DNA of 64,000 nt. Source: a virus. The stretch lies in IMG/VR virus record IMGVR_UViG_3300032224_000591, positions 103,757 through 167,756 of that record; one strand, given 5' to 3'. The notes under the pieces are model-generated. The model saw only the letters and a program-made list of their open reading frames with translations, had not been told where the DNA came from and did not search any database. Position numbers and translations under genes: made by a program. This document shows positions 6,487 through 12,226 of the stretch, in pieces. Within the stretch, counting starts at the first letter, position 1; every line of letters starts with the position of its first letter.

Positions 6487-7434
6487 ATGAAACCTATTGC
6501 AGTATTTTGTAAAGATCCTGAACTATCTGTCTATTGGACTCTTACAGATTTCTGTAATTTTAGTTGTAACTACTGTCCAGCTTTTCTTCATAGTGGCGAA
6601 TATCATAAAGGTATATCCAAGGGTTTTCCAACAGATGAACAGATAATTTCTTTTGTTGATAAATTAGAAGAGTTGTCTAAAACTAGAAAGCTTGAGGTTA
6701 CACTAAGCGGTGGAGAGCCTACTCTTCATCCTATGTTACCCTATATCATAGATAGACTACGGGGCAAATGCATATTATGCATAACATCTAATGGTTCAAG
6801 AGGAAATAACTTTTGGAACACAATTCTTCCTGTGTCTACTGTTCAATTATCTCTTCATCCAGAGTTTACAAAAGCTAATAAAATCAATAGTCTCTCTAGA
6901 GTTATTATTGATAGTGGCACTGTTCTGAGATATAATTTATCATGTGATCCCAATAACTGGGAAAAAGTATTAGCTCTATATGATTCTATAGATGATGAGT
7001 TTAAACCTTTTATTACCCCAAGAGTTCTACAACATTGGGGTACTCAATCTGATGTAAAGCGTATATCTCTAACATATAGTCAAGAGCAATCTGCTTGGAT
7101 TAAAGAGACGTTATTTAAGCATAGGCCATTGAATCCAGTAAACAAGTCTGATTATAAGATGTTTTTCTCTGATGGTTCATCTATATCAGCCCATAAAATG
7201 GGTGTTATAATAGTGAATGAATGGAATGATTTCAAAGGATGGAAATGTTATGCTGGGTCACAATCTATCAATGCAACCTATTCAGGTGATGTGTTTGCTG
7301 GAGTGTGTGGATCAAAATTTCTAGGTAAGATTGATAATTTCGAATTATTCAATGATCACATTATTTGTGAGAGACACCGATGTGTCTGTCTACCAGATAT
7401 TAGAGCTAACAAACAATTAATCATTCCGGAATAG
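6487..7434 (+). CDS. Radical SAM enzyme, AT-rich insert in tRNA array
   Basis: 315 residues. The [4Fe-4S] SAM motif is C-x3-C-x2-C in FCNFSCNYCPAF at residues about 22-33, followed by the SAM-binding GGE motif in TLSGGEPTLHP (about 75-85). The rest fits a TIM-barrel radical SAM protein; C-terminal cysteines around CYAGSQ, GVCGSK and CERHRCVC may hold a second cluster as in SPASM/twitch proteins. The gene is clearly more AT-rich than its neighbours, suggesting transfer. Its TAG stop is formed by bases 8-10 of the tRNA-Gln at 7425. Substrate unknown. Confidence 0.88.
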   Translation: MKPIAVFCKDPELSVYWTLTDFCNFSCNYCPAFLHSGEYHKGISKGFPTDEQIISFVDKLEELSKTRKLEVTLSGGEPTLHPMLPYIIDRLRGKCILCITSNGSRGNNFWNTILPVSTVQLSLHPEFTKANKINSLSRVIIDSGTVLRYNLSCDPNNWEKVLALYDSIDDEFKPFITPRVLQHWGTQSDVKRISLTYSQEQSAWIKETLFKHRPLNPVNKSDYKMFFSDGSSISAHKMGVIIVNEWNDFKGWKCYAGSQSINATYSGDVFAGVCGSKFLGKIDNFELFNDHIICERHRCVCLPDIRANKQLIIPE

Positions 7435-7500
7435 TTCAGCTGGTAGAACATCAGACTCTGAATCTGAGTGTCGGTGGTTCGAGTCCATCTTCCGGATCCA
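7425..7500 (+). tRNA. tRNA-Gln(CTG), overlapped by upstream CDS
   Basis: Acceptor TCCGGAA/TTCCGGA, anticodon loop CTCTGAA, encoded CCA. The first 10 nt also encode the last residues and stop of the radical SAM gene. Confidence 0.93.
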
Positions 7501-7504
7501 ATAT

Positions 7505-7595
7505 GCGTGGGCTGCAGAGACGGTGGTTCTGCGACGGACTGTAAATCCGTTCCCTAAGGGTAACATTGTAGGTTCGAATCCTTCCCCACGCACCA
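7505..7595 (+). tRNA. tRNA-Tyr(GTA)
   Basis: Class II tRNA with a long variable arm. Acceptor GCGTGGG/CCCACGC, anticodon loop CTGTAAA, encoded CCA. T-stem has one mismatch. Confidence 0.93.
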
Positions 7596-7621
7596 CTACA
7601 GGCTAGTTTTATGGTTCTCGA

Positions 7622-7629
7622 GATAAATA
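7622..7629 (+). promoter_or_regulatory. Late-promoter-like GATAAATA
   Basis: One mismatch to TATAAATA, in the spacer between tRNA-Tyr and tRNA-Cys. May serve the downstream half of the array. Confidence 0.35.
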
Positions 7630-7728
7630 AAGCTAGGATTGTCATCGGACCGTGCCCTACTGTGCGGCTGCCGATGTAAAAGAAGCCGCGTGGCGAGTCA
7701 GGAGCCAGTTAACGGTGGGATAGTTTAA

Positions 7729-7803
7729 GTTGCCTGGGCTAGACGGTAAGGCGCGGGTCTGCAAAACCTTGAGAATCCGGTTCGACTCCGGAAGGTAACT
7801 CCA
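7729..7803 (+). tRNA. tRNA-Cys(GCA)
   Basis: Acceptor GTTGCCT/AGGTAAC, anticodon loop CTGCAAA, discriminator T (U73, the Cys identity base), T-arm TCCGG-TTCGACT-CCGGA, encoded CCA. Position 8 is G rather than T. Confidence 0.88.
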
Positions 7804-7820
7804 AACAAAAGGAATATAAT

Positions 7821-7934
7821 ATGCAAACAGAACATGGTGATTTTGTTTATAGGCTTTGTGGTTGGATGTATGTCTACATGAAACGTGTTGGTGAAGCATA
7901 TCACTATTACATTTCACACTCAAAGCTTCACTAA
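7821..7934 (+). CDS. 37-aa small protein in tRNA array
   Basis: ATG 7821 with AAGGA 7809-7813 upstream. The peptide MQTEHGDFVYRLCGWMYVYM and an aromatic, His-rich C-terminus are unlike spacer sequence. It fills the gap between tRNA-Cys and tRNA-Arg, ending 3 nt before the latter. Function unknown; could be membrane-associated. Confidence 0.5.
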   Translation: MQTEHGDFVYRLCGWMYVYMKRVGEAYHYYISHSKLH

Positions 7935-7937
7935 TAC

Positions 7938-8015
7938 GTTTCGGTAGCTCAACTGGATGAGAGCATCGCGCTACGAACGCGAAGGTTGGGGGTTCGAATC
8001 CCTCTCGGAACACCA
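7938..8015 (+). tRNA. tRNA-Arg(ACG)
   Basis: Acceptor GTTTCGG/TCGGAAC, anticodon loop CTACGAA, encoded CCA. A34 implies use of host TadA for inosine formation. Confidence 0.93.
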
Positions 8016-8019
8016 ATTC

Positions 8020-8094
8020 GCCGATGTAGCTCAGCGGTAGAGCACTCGCTTCATACGCGAAGGGTCGTAGGTTCAAGTCCTACTTTCGGCACCA
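8020..8094 (+). tRNA. tRNA-Met or tRNA-Ile2 (CAT)
   Basis: Acceptor GCCGATG/TTTCGGC with a mismatch at position 6, anticodon loop TTCATAC, encoded CCA. Not initiator-like (G1-C72 paired). Whether it is elongator Met or lysidine-modified Ile cannot be decided by eye. Confidence 0.88.
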
Positions 8095-8099
8095 ATAAT

Positions 8100-8176
8100 C
8101 GGAGATTAGCGCAGTCTGGTAGCGTGGCTGGTTTGGAACCAGTAGGTCGCAGGTTCGAACCCTGCATCTCCGACCA
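8100..8176 (+). tRNA. tRNA-Pro(TGG)
   Basis: Acceptor CGGAGAT/ATCTCCG, anticodon loop TTTGGAA, encoded CCA. Confidence 0.95.
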
Positions 8177-8182
8177 CCTCTT

Positions 8183-8257
8183 GCGGAGGTAGCTCAGTGG
8201 TAGAGCTTCTGCTTGCCAAGCAGACGGTCGTGGGTTCGATCCCCATTCTCCGCTCCA
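8183..8257 (+). tRNA. tRNA-Gly(GCC)
   Basis: Acceptor GCGGAGG/TCTCCGC, anticodon loop TTGCCAA, U73, encoded CCA. Confidence 0.95.
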
Positions 8258-8262
8258 TTAAT

Positions 8263-8339
8263 GCCCTCGTAGTCCAACTGGCAGAGGCGCCGGTCTTAGA
8301 AACCGGATGTTGTAAGTTCGAATCTTACCGGGGGCACCA
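8263..8339 (+). tRNA. tRNA-Leu(TAG) with short variable loop
   Basis: Acceptor GCCCTCG/CGGGGGC, anticodon stem CCGGT/ACCGG, loop CTTAGAA, variable loop only ATGTT, T-arm GTAAG-TTCGAAT-CTTAC, A73, encoded CCA. The D-arm is Leu-like, but the long class II variable arm expected for bacterial tRNA-Leu is missing. Confidence 0.9.
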
Positions 8340-8554
8340 TATTCGATGAGCAGAATCGCATCCGATCTGAGAGTAAGCCACTATGTGGACCGTCTTTTCT
8401 CAGGTGAGCTCGGGGTAAGACATCTTACATAAGCTTGGTAACCCGGATTCTGAAAAGAGGGTCGACACTCGTCCTCATCGGACCTAATAGCACGCAGGGA
8501 CCCTTGCTTTTATAGCATCGGTTCTTATTCCATAGTGAGTGTAATGCGTGTCTC
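8340..8554 (+). ncRNA. Structured RNA in spacer, about 8344-8480
   Basis: No coding gene. CGATGAG 8344-8350 pairs with CTCATCG 8474-8480, and the directly adjacent CAGAATC 8351-8357 pairs with GATTCTG 8446-8452. Enclosed are CCAC-TAT-GTGG, CTGAGA...TCTCAG and GTAAGA-CA-TCTTAC hairpins. Two long coaxial helices closing a 137-nt element are unlikely by chance. T4 likewise encodes stable RNAs of unknown function in its tRNA cluster. 8481-8554 shows nothing recognisable. Confidence 0.55.
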
Positions 8555-8629
8555 GCATCCTTAGCTTAGCGGTAGAGCGTTCCCTTGACATGGGAGAGGT
8601 CGTTGGTTCGATCCCAGCAGGATGCACCA
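8555..8629 (+). tRNA. tRNA-Val(GAC)
   Basis: Acceptor GCATCCT/AGGATGC, anticodon loop TTGACAT, encoded CCA. Confidence 0.94.
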
Positions 8630-8631
8630 TT

Positions 8632-8708
8632 GCCCATATAGCCAAACTGGTAAAGGCGGCAGTCTCAAAATCTGTAATCTGTAGGTTCAAATCCTACTGT
8701 GGGCACCA
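8632..8708 (+). tRNA. tRNA-Leu(CAA) with short variable loop
   Basis: Acceptor GCCCATA/TGTGGGC, anticodon loop CTCAAAA, variable loop AATCT, T-arm GTAGG-TTCAAAT-CCTAC, encoded CCA. T-T mismatch at 31-39. Leu-type D-loop but no long variable arm, as in the other two Leu tRNAs. Confidence 0.85.
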
Positions 8709-8709
8709 T

Positions 8710-8786
8710 GATTACGTAGCTCAGCAGGATAGAGCATCGGTTTCCTAAACCGAGGGTCGCATGTTCGAGTCATGCCGTGATCACCA
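8710..8786 (+). tRNA. tRNA-Arg(CCT)
   Basis: Acceptor GATTACG/CGTGATC, anticodon loop TTCCTAA, T-arm GCATG-TTCGAGT-CATGC, encoded CCA. Confidence 0.93.
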
Positions 8787-8787
8787 T

Positions 8788-8863
8788 GCTGTCTTAGTGT
8801 AACTGGTAAGCACGTGAGATTGTGAATCTCGAGGTTTTGGTTCGAACCCAGAAGGCAGTACCA
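8788..8863 (+). tRNA. tRNA-His(GTG) without G-1, A73
   Basis: Acceptor GCTGTCT/AGGCAGT, anticodon loop TTGTGAA, discriminator A, encoded CCA. The base before G1 is T, so no G-1 is encoded and position 73 is not C. This matches the derived alphaproteobacterial tRNA-His type and not the usual bacterial one. Confidence 0.92.
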
Positions 8864-8871
8864 TATAAATA
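8864..8871 (+). promoter_or_regulatory. Late-promoter box TATAAATA
   Basis: Exact T4 late consensus directly after tRNA-His. Transcription would start near 8878, at or after the ATG of the next gene, so it may serve tRNAs downstream or a leaderless message. Confidence 0.4.
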
Positions 8872-8875
8872 TGGC

Positions 8876-9523
8876 ATGAGGACAATTGCGCTATTCATCG
8901 ACGAGTCGTCTGACGCCGCCGCAGAGTGTGGCGATGGAATAGTTGAAGCCCTATCTCCTCATTTTCATATCAAAAGATTCACCGAGGAAGAGTGTACTGC
9001 ATCCACATTCAAGGGTGTGGATATGATTGCTTTTCCCGGTGGCGTTGGTGAGTCGGAAGACTATAACTATTTCTTTCGTCGAAAGAGAGAGATGGCTGTA
9101 GTCGAGTACCTTGCCAACGGTGGTAGTTATCTAGGAATCTGTGTCGGCGCTTATTGGGCCGGCTCGCATTATTTTGATGTACTTGATGGAGTGGATGCTG
9201 TACAATACATAAAGCGTCCAACAGCAGACATAAAACGAAGCTACAATAAAGCTATCCCAGTCACATGGAATAGCAAACCTGAGCGGATGTTTTTTAGAGA
9301 TGGCTGTGCCTTCATAGGAGATCAAACGAAGTTCGAAACTGTCGCTCGCTATGCAAATGGCGATCCGATGGCAATCATACAGGGCAAGATTGGCCTGATA
9401 GGTGCTTGTCCTGATTCATTACGTTCATGGTACATAGAACCATACAACAAACCATTTTGGCATGATGGTGCACATCATCAGTTGCTACTAGAGTTCGTAA
9501 ACAAAGTTGGAGCTTTCGTCTAG
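8876..9523 (+). CDS. Glutamine-amidotransferase-like protein (BPL_N type)
   Basis: 215 residues from ATG 8876; a GTG at 8822 lies inside tRNA-His and is rejected. The class I GATase-like fold is shown by MIAFPGGVGES (oxyanion strand, about 45-55) and the nucleophile elbow YLGICVGAYWAG (Cys near 85), with the late His in HDGAHHQLLLEF. This arrangement resembles the BPL_N family (N-terminal domain of biotin-protein ligase), which usually lacks glutaminase partners. Substrate unknown. The C-terminal residues and TAG stop come from the tRNA-Glu at 9509. No clear ribosome site. Confidence 0.8.
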   Translation: MRTIALFIDESSDAAAECGDGIVEALSPHFHIKRFTEEECTASTFKGVDMIAFPGGVGESEDYNYFFRRKREMAVVEYLANGGSYLGICVGAYWAGSHYFDVLDGVDAVQYIKRPTADIKRSYNKAIPVTWNSKPERMFFRDGCAFIGDQTKFETVARYANGDPMAIIQGKIGLIGACPDSLRSWYIEPYNKPFWHDGAHHQLLLEFVNKVGAFV

Positions 9524-9585
9524 CGGTTCAGGACATCGCCCTCTCACGGCGAAGATCACGGGTTCGAATCCCGTAAGCTCTACCA
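9509..9585 (+). tRNA. tRNA-Glu(CTC), overlapped by upstream CDS
   Basis: Acceptor GGAGCTT/AAGCTCT, anticodon loop CTCTCAC, T-arm ACGGG-TTCGAAT-CCCGT, encoded CCA. Its first 15 nt encode GAFV-stop-region codons of the preceding gene. Confidence 0.94.
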
Positions 9586-9590
9586 AATAA

Positions 9591-9667
9591 CCCGTGTTCT
9601 TCTAAAGGCCTAGGAAAACTCGCTTTCAATGAGTGTAATGTCGGTTCGACTCCGTCACACGGGACCA
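9591..9667 (+). tRNA. tRNA-Glu(TTC)
   Basis: Acceptor CCCGTGT/ACACGGG, anticodon loop CTTTCAA, encoded CCA. C1-G72 start and one T-stem mismatch. Confidence 0.88.
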
Positions 9668-9671
9668 ATTC

Positions 9672-9747
9672 GCCTTCTTTGTATAGCTGGTGCGTACGCT
9701 GGTCTGAAGAACCAGAGGACTCCGTTCGATTCTGAGAGAAGGCACCA
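9672..9747 (+). tRNA. tRNA-Phe(GAA)
   Basis: Acceptor GCCTTCT/AGAAGGC, anticodon stem CTGGT/ACCAG, loop CTGAAGA, encoded CCA; one T-stem mismatch. Confidence 0.92.
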
Positions 9748-9753
9748 TAAATA

Positions 9754-9843
9754 GGAGAGTTGGCCGAGAGGCTTAAGGCACACGTTTGCTAAATGTGCGA
9801 ACCCTAACCGGTTCCGTGAGTTCGAATCTCACACTCTCCGCCA
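9754..9843 (+). tRNA. tRNA-Ser(GCT)
   Basis: Class II with long variable arm. Acceptor GGAGAGT/ACTCTCC, anticodon loop TTGCTAA, G73, encoded CCA. Directly preceded by CATAAATA (9746-9753). Confidence 0.95.
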
Positions 9844-9847
9844 CTAT

Positions 9848-9921
9848 ATCGGTAAAGTGTTACGGTAGCACGATGGTCTCCAAAACCGCAAGCCTGGGTT
9901 CGACTCCTAGTACCGGTGCCA
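9848..9921 (+). tRNA. tRNA-Trp(CCA)
   Basis: Acceptor ATCGGTA/TACCGGT, anticodon loop CTCCAAA, G73, encoded CCA. Confidence 0.92.
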
Positions 9922-10124
9922 AACATATATAGTTCGTCTGCCACGGAATGTCAGTCGGAATAATAGTTAGTAGCTAGTCACTGCAACTACCGAGCCAACC
10001 GTGCCTCTAGATCTTGTTATATCAGACTGGTATAACTTAGGGAGTGACTTCCGAGATTGGCTGGATAGAGGGCGCTGCAGTGGGGCAGCAGGCAAGTAGC
10101 GGAGAGCTACACCCACAAGAATTA
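9922..10124 (+). ncRNA. Structured spacer between tRNA-Trp and tRNA-Ser
   Basis: 203 nt without a gene. Contains GTTATA 10016-10021 / TATAAC 10031-10036 and GTAGC-GGAGA-GCTAC just before the Ser tRNA. Fold only partly resolved by eye. Confidence 0.35.
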
Positions 10125-10208
10125 GGAGGGTAGCGTCTAAGGTAGACACACAGTCTTGAAAACTGCGCCACCTCACGGTTGATGGTTCGATTCCTTTACC
10201 CTCCGCCA
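10125..10208 (+). tRNA. tRNA-Ser(TGA)
   Basis: Class II with long variable arm. Acceptor GGAGGGT/ACCCTCC, anticodon loop CTTGAAA, G73, encoded CCA. Confidence 0.93.
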
Positions 10209-10239
10209 TTATACGGTTAGTCGCGCTAAATAGACTCGT

Positions 10240-10259
10240 GTGGGCCACGGTTAGCCCAC
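10240..10259 (+). promoter_or_regulatory. 5'-UTR hairpin before 2OG oxygenase gene
   Basis: GTGGGC 10240-10245 pairs with GCCCAC 10254-10259, 20 nt before the start codon. Similar in position to the longer hairpin at 12175-12217. Confidence 0.4.
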
Positions 10260-10279
10260 GACTTCAATTGGAGTTTATT

Positions 10280-10858
10280 ATGCAATTCATGAACTTATGG
10301 GCAACTCCTGTTGCCATCTTTCAAAATAGAGACTATAGAGATATTAACGCTGAGATCCTTAAGCACGAGGAACTTAGGGGTTGCACGTTTCTTAATAAGA
10401 AGGATGTGTGGGACTATAGAGATACTGTCCCAGCCTTACAAACACTATATGATTGGATGCTGGAATGCACGGCCAAGTACGCTGAAGAGTGTTTTGGTAT
10501 GGAGTATACGCCAGAGATTTTCTATCATGGCCATGGTTCAATGAACTTTCGTGGCAAGGGTGAAGAGGCACTTCTGCATACTCATCGCCTCACTACTGTG
10601 GTGATGACGTATTATATCGACGTCCATGACAATTGCGGCGACATCAGACTCCTAGACCCCAGGAGCACGCTAGGTTGGATCAGCCGTAATGACGGCAGAC
10701 CTTATAATCAGTACACACATAGTCCTAACAATGGTGAGCTTATCATGTTCCCTGGTTGGGTTACACATATGGTTGCTCAGAACCAAACTGACAAGGAGCG
10801 TGTCGCTCTTACGTCAAACGTATATCTTAAGGATGAGCACAAGGATAAAGTGTACTGA
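10280..10858 (+). CDS. 2OG-Fe(II) oxygenase (first of pair)
   Basis: 192 residues from ATG 10280 (GGAG 10270-10273); an upstream in-frame ATG at 10238 overlaps the leader hairpin. The C-terminal half shows the double-stranded beta-helix pattern: HTHRLTTVVMTYYIDVHD, then GDIRLLDPR, then NGELIMFPGWVTHMVAQNQT with the distal His, and KERVALTSNVYL with the 2OG-binding Arg. This resembles the putative 2OG-Fe(II) oxygenase family common in T4-like cyanophages. Substrate unknown. Overlaps the next oxygenase gene by 1 nt (TGATGG). Confidence 0.82.
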   Translation: MQFMNLWATPVAIFQNRDYRDINAEILKHEELRGCTFLNKKDVWDYRDTVPALQTLYDWMLECTAKYAEECFGMEYTPEIFYHGHGSMNFRGKGEEALLHTHRLTTVVMTYYIDVHDNCGDIRLLDPRSTLGWISRNDGRPYNQYTHSPNNGELIMFPGWVTHMVAQNQTDKERVALTSNVYLKDEHKDKVY

Positions 10859-11343
10859 TGGATAGATTCTATGTAATTGACGATGTCTTTGACGAGCGTA
10901 TTCGCCTCAAGATTCGTGACTTTGAATATGGTCCTGCATCACCACAGAAGTGGTATGACTTGGGTTCTAATCCAGATCATGAGAAGATCTTTGACATTGC
11001 GGTCGAGCTTGGGTTTGGATTTATTCATGGCGCCGGTATCATTGGCTATGAGATGTGGTGCAACACCAGGGCTGTTGGTTGGCATTACGATCATGATGAG
11101 GTAGCCTCGCGTGAGGCTGGTAAGCTCATCACTCCTATCTTTGCTGCTGTATACTATGCCGAGGTGGCAAACCTAGAGGGTGGTGACCTAGTGACAGAGT
11201 CACATCGTATCACACCAAAGACTAATCGTCTTGTCATCATGAGCGGTGGTTTGAAGCATGCTGTGTATCCGTATGCAGGTACACGTAAGGCCATCACAAT
11301 CAATCCATGGGATCATAAAATAATCAATGCGGGTGTGGTATAA
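10858..11343 (+). CDS. 2OG-Fe(II) oxygenase (second of pair)
   Basis: 161 residues, prolyl-4-hydroxylase-like. Iron ligands are visible: HYDHDE (HxD, near residue 80) and the distal His of MSGGLKHAVYPYAGTRKAI, with Arg for 2OG nine residues on. Coupled to the preceding oxygenase by overlap, so the two probably act in one process. The last residues and the TAA stop are formed by the 5' part of tRNA-Gly at 11329. Confidence 0.85.
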   Translation: MDRFYVIDDVFDERIRLKIRDFEYGPASPQKWYDLGSNPDHEKIFDIAVELGFGFIHGAGIIGYEMWCNTRAVGWHYDHDEVASREAGKLITPIFAAVYYAEVANLEGGDLVTESHRITPKTNRLVIMSGGLKHAVYPYAGTRKAITINPWDHKIINAGVV

Positions 11344-11403
11344 GGGTTGTGCCTTAGCCTTCCAAGCTAATGAAGACTGGTTCGAGTCCAGCCATCCGCT
11401 CCA
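11329..11403 (+). tRNA. tRNA-Gly(TCC), overlapped by upstream CDS
   Basis: Acceptor GCGGGTG/CATCCGC, anticodon stem TTAGC/GCTAA, loop CTTCCAA, U73, encoded CCA. First 15 nt are also coding. Confidence 0.92.
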
Positions 11404-11415
11404 TTAAGGTACATA

Positions 11416-12156
11416 ATGTTCACATTCTTCCATCGTAAAAAGAGAGTGACGGTCGATTGCTTCACCTGCATTCCGGCAGTTCACGAGTATACACCAATCG
11501 TAAGAGCGTCTAAGACGATTCCCGATTGGTGGAAGAACTTGCCTAAAGTTGGGCCTCTTAAACGTGACGATGATGGAATATTTCAACTAGACAATAACAT
11601 GCGTCGGTGCTATGGTTTTCTAGAGCTCTACAAGCGTGGAGCTATCATTGAATCATGGACCGATGCGCACTTTGAGATAGCACCCGATACATATAGGTTC
11701 CATGTTACAATTGGTGATAAGCCTACATGGCATCTGAAAGAACAGTTCAAAGGTGGTTTCGATAACTATCATCATATTAAGTTAATGAGTCCTTGGCATT
11801 TCCGTGAGAAATCCGGAATGCCCTTTTTATTCATGGGAGCCGAATGGTCTATTGAGTTTCCATTTAAGGTTCTACCCGGAGTTGTTGAGTACCAGAACGT
11901 ATCAGGTACTCACATCAATATGATGGCTCCTAAGTATACTGATCCATACGAGATGACAATCAAGCTTGGGCAACCTCTTGTACATGTTATCCCATTACAG
12001 GACGATGTGCATGTAGACTTTAAGTCACATCTACTGACAAAGCCTGAGTTTGATAAGGTTACTCTTCACGGAGGTATATCATACGACGGTCTTCGAGGTA
12101 TGGTAGGTATGCGTAAAAGGAATGCTGAGAGGAAGTGTCCGTTTGGCTTCGGATAA
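11416..12156 (+). CDS. Conserved phage protein, unknown (possible oxygenase-associated)
   Basis: 246 residues beginning MFTFFHRKKRVTVDCFTCIP. It is rich in aromatic residues and His/Asp, with IVRASKTIPDWWKNLPK near the N-terminus and a C-terminal MRKRNAERKCPFGFG. The pattern IPDWWK resembles uncharacterised proteins that accompany 2OG oxygenases in marine myoviruses, but I cannot name a family. No signal peptide. It starts 12 nt after tRNA-Gly with a weak ribosome site. Confidence 0.7.
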   Translation: MFTFFHRKKRVTVDCFTCIPAVHEYTPIVRASKTIPDWWKNLPKVGPLKRDDDGIFQLDNNMRRCYGFLELYKRGAIIESWTDAHFEIAPDTYRFHVTIGDKPTWHLKEQFKGGFDNYHHIKLMSPWHFREKSGMPFLFMGAEWSIEFPFKVLPGVVEYQNVSGTHINMMAPKYTDPYEMTIKLGQPLVHVIPLQDDVHVDFKSHLLTKPEFDKVTLHGGISYDGLRGMVGMRKRNAERKCPFGFG

Positions 12157-12159
12157 ATA
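12152..12159 (+). promoter_or_regulatory. Late-promoter-like GATAAATA
   Basis: One mismatch to TATAAATA, 67 nt before the start of the large envelope protein gene; it fits late expression of that gene. Confidence 0.5.
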
Positions 12160-12174
12160 AACACATGAACGCAT

Positions 12175-12217
12175 CGTTATGAAATCCTGATGATTGGTAA
12201 TCCTCAATTTCATAACG
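12175..12217 (+). promoter_or_regulatory. 11-bp hairpin abutting ribosome site of envelope protein gene
   Basis: CGTTATGAAAT 12175-12185 pairs perfectly with ATTTCATAACG 12207-12217. The 3' strand touches the ribosome site GGAG (12217-12220). The structure may tune translation or protect the 5' end of the late message. Confidence 0.65.
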
Positions 12218-12226
12218 GAGTTTCAG

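Noticed and set aside
7613-7681. 22-aa frame between tRNA-Tyr and tRNA-Cys
   Set aside because: No ribosome site, and the stretch is structured spacer.
7657-8076. 139-aa minus-strand open frame across tRNA-Cys to tRNA-Met
   Set aside because: Antisense to several clear tRNAs; residues such as REGFEPPTF are typical tRNA-complement translations.
8264-8708. Suppressor or selenocysteine tRNA among the tRNA-Leu-like genes
   Set aside because: Anticodons are clearly TAG(Leu CUA codon) and CAA, with U33 and purine 37; TAG here is the anticodon, not a stop-decoding CTA.
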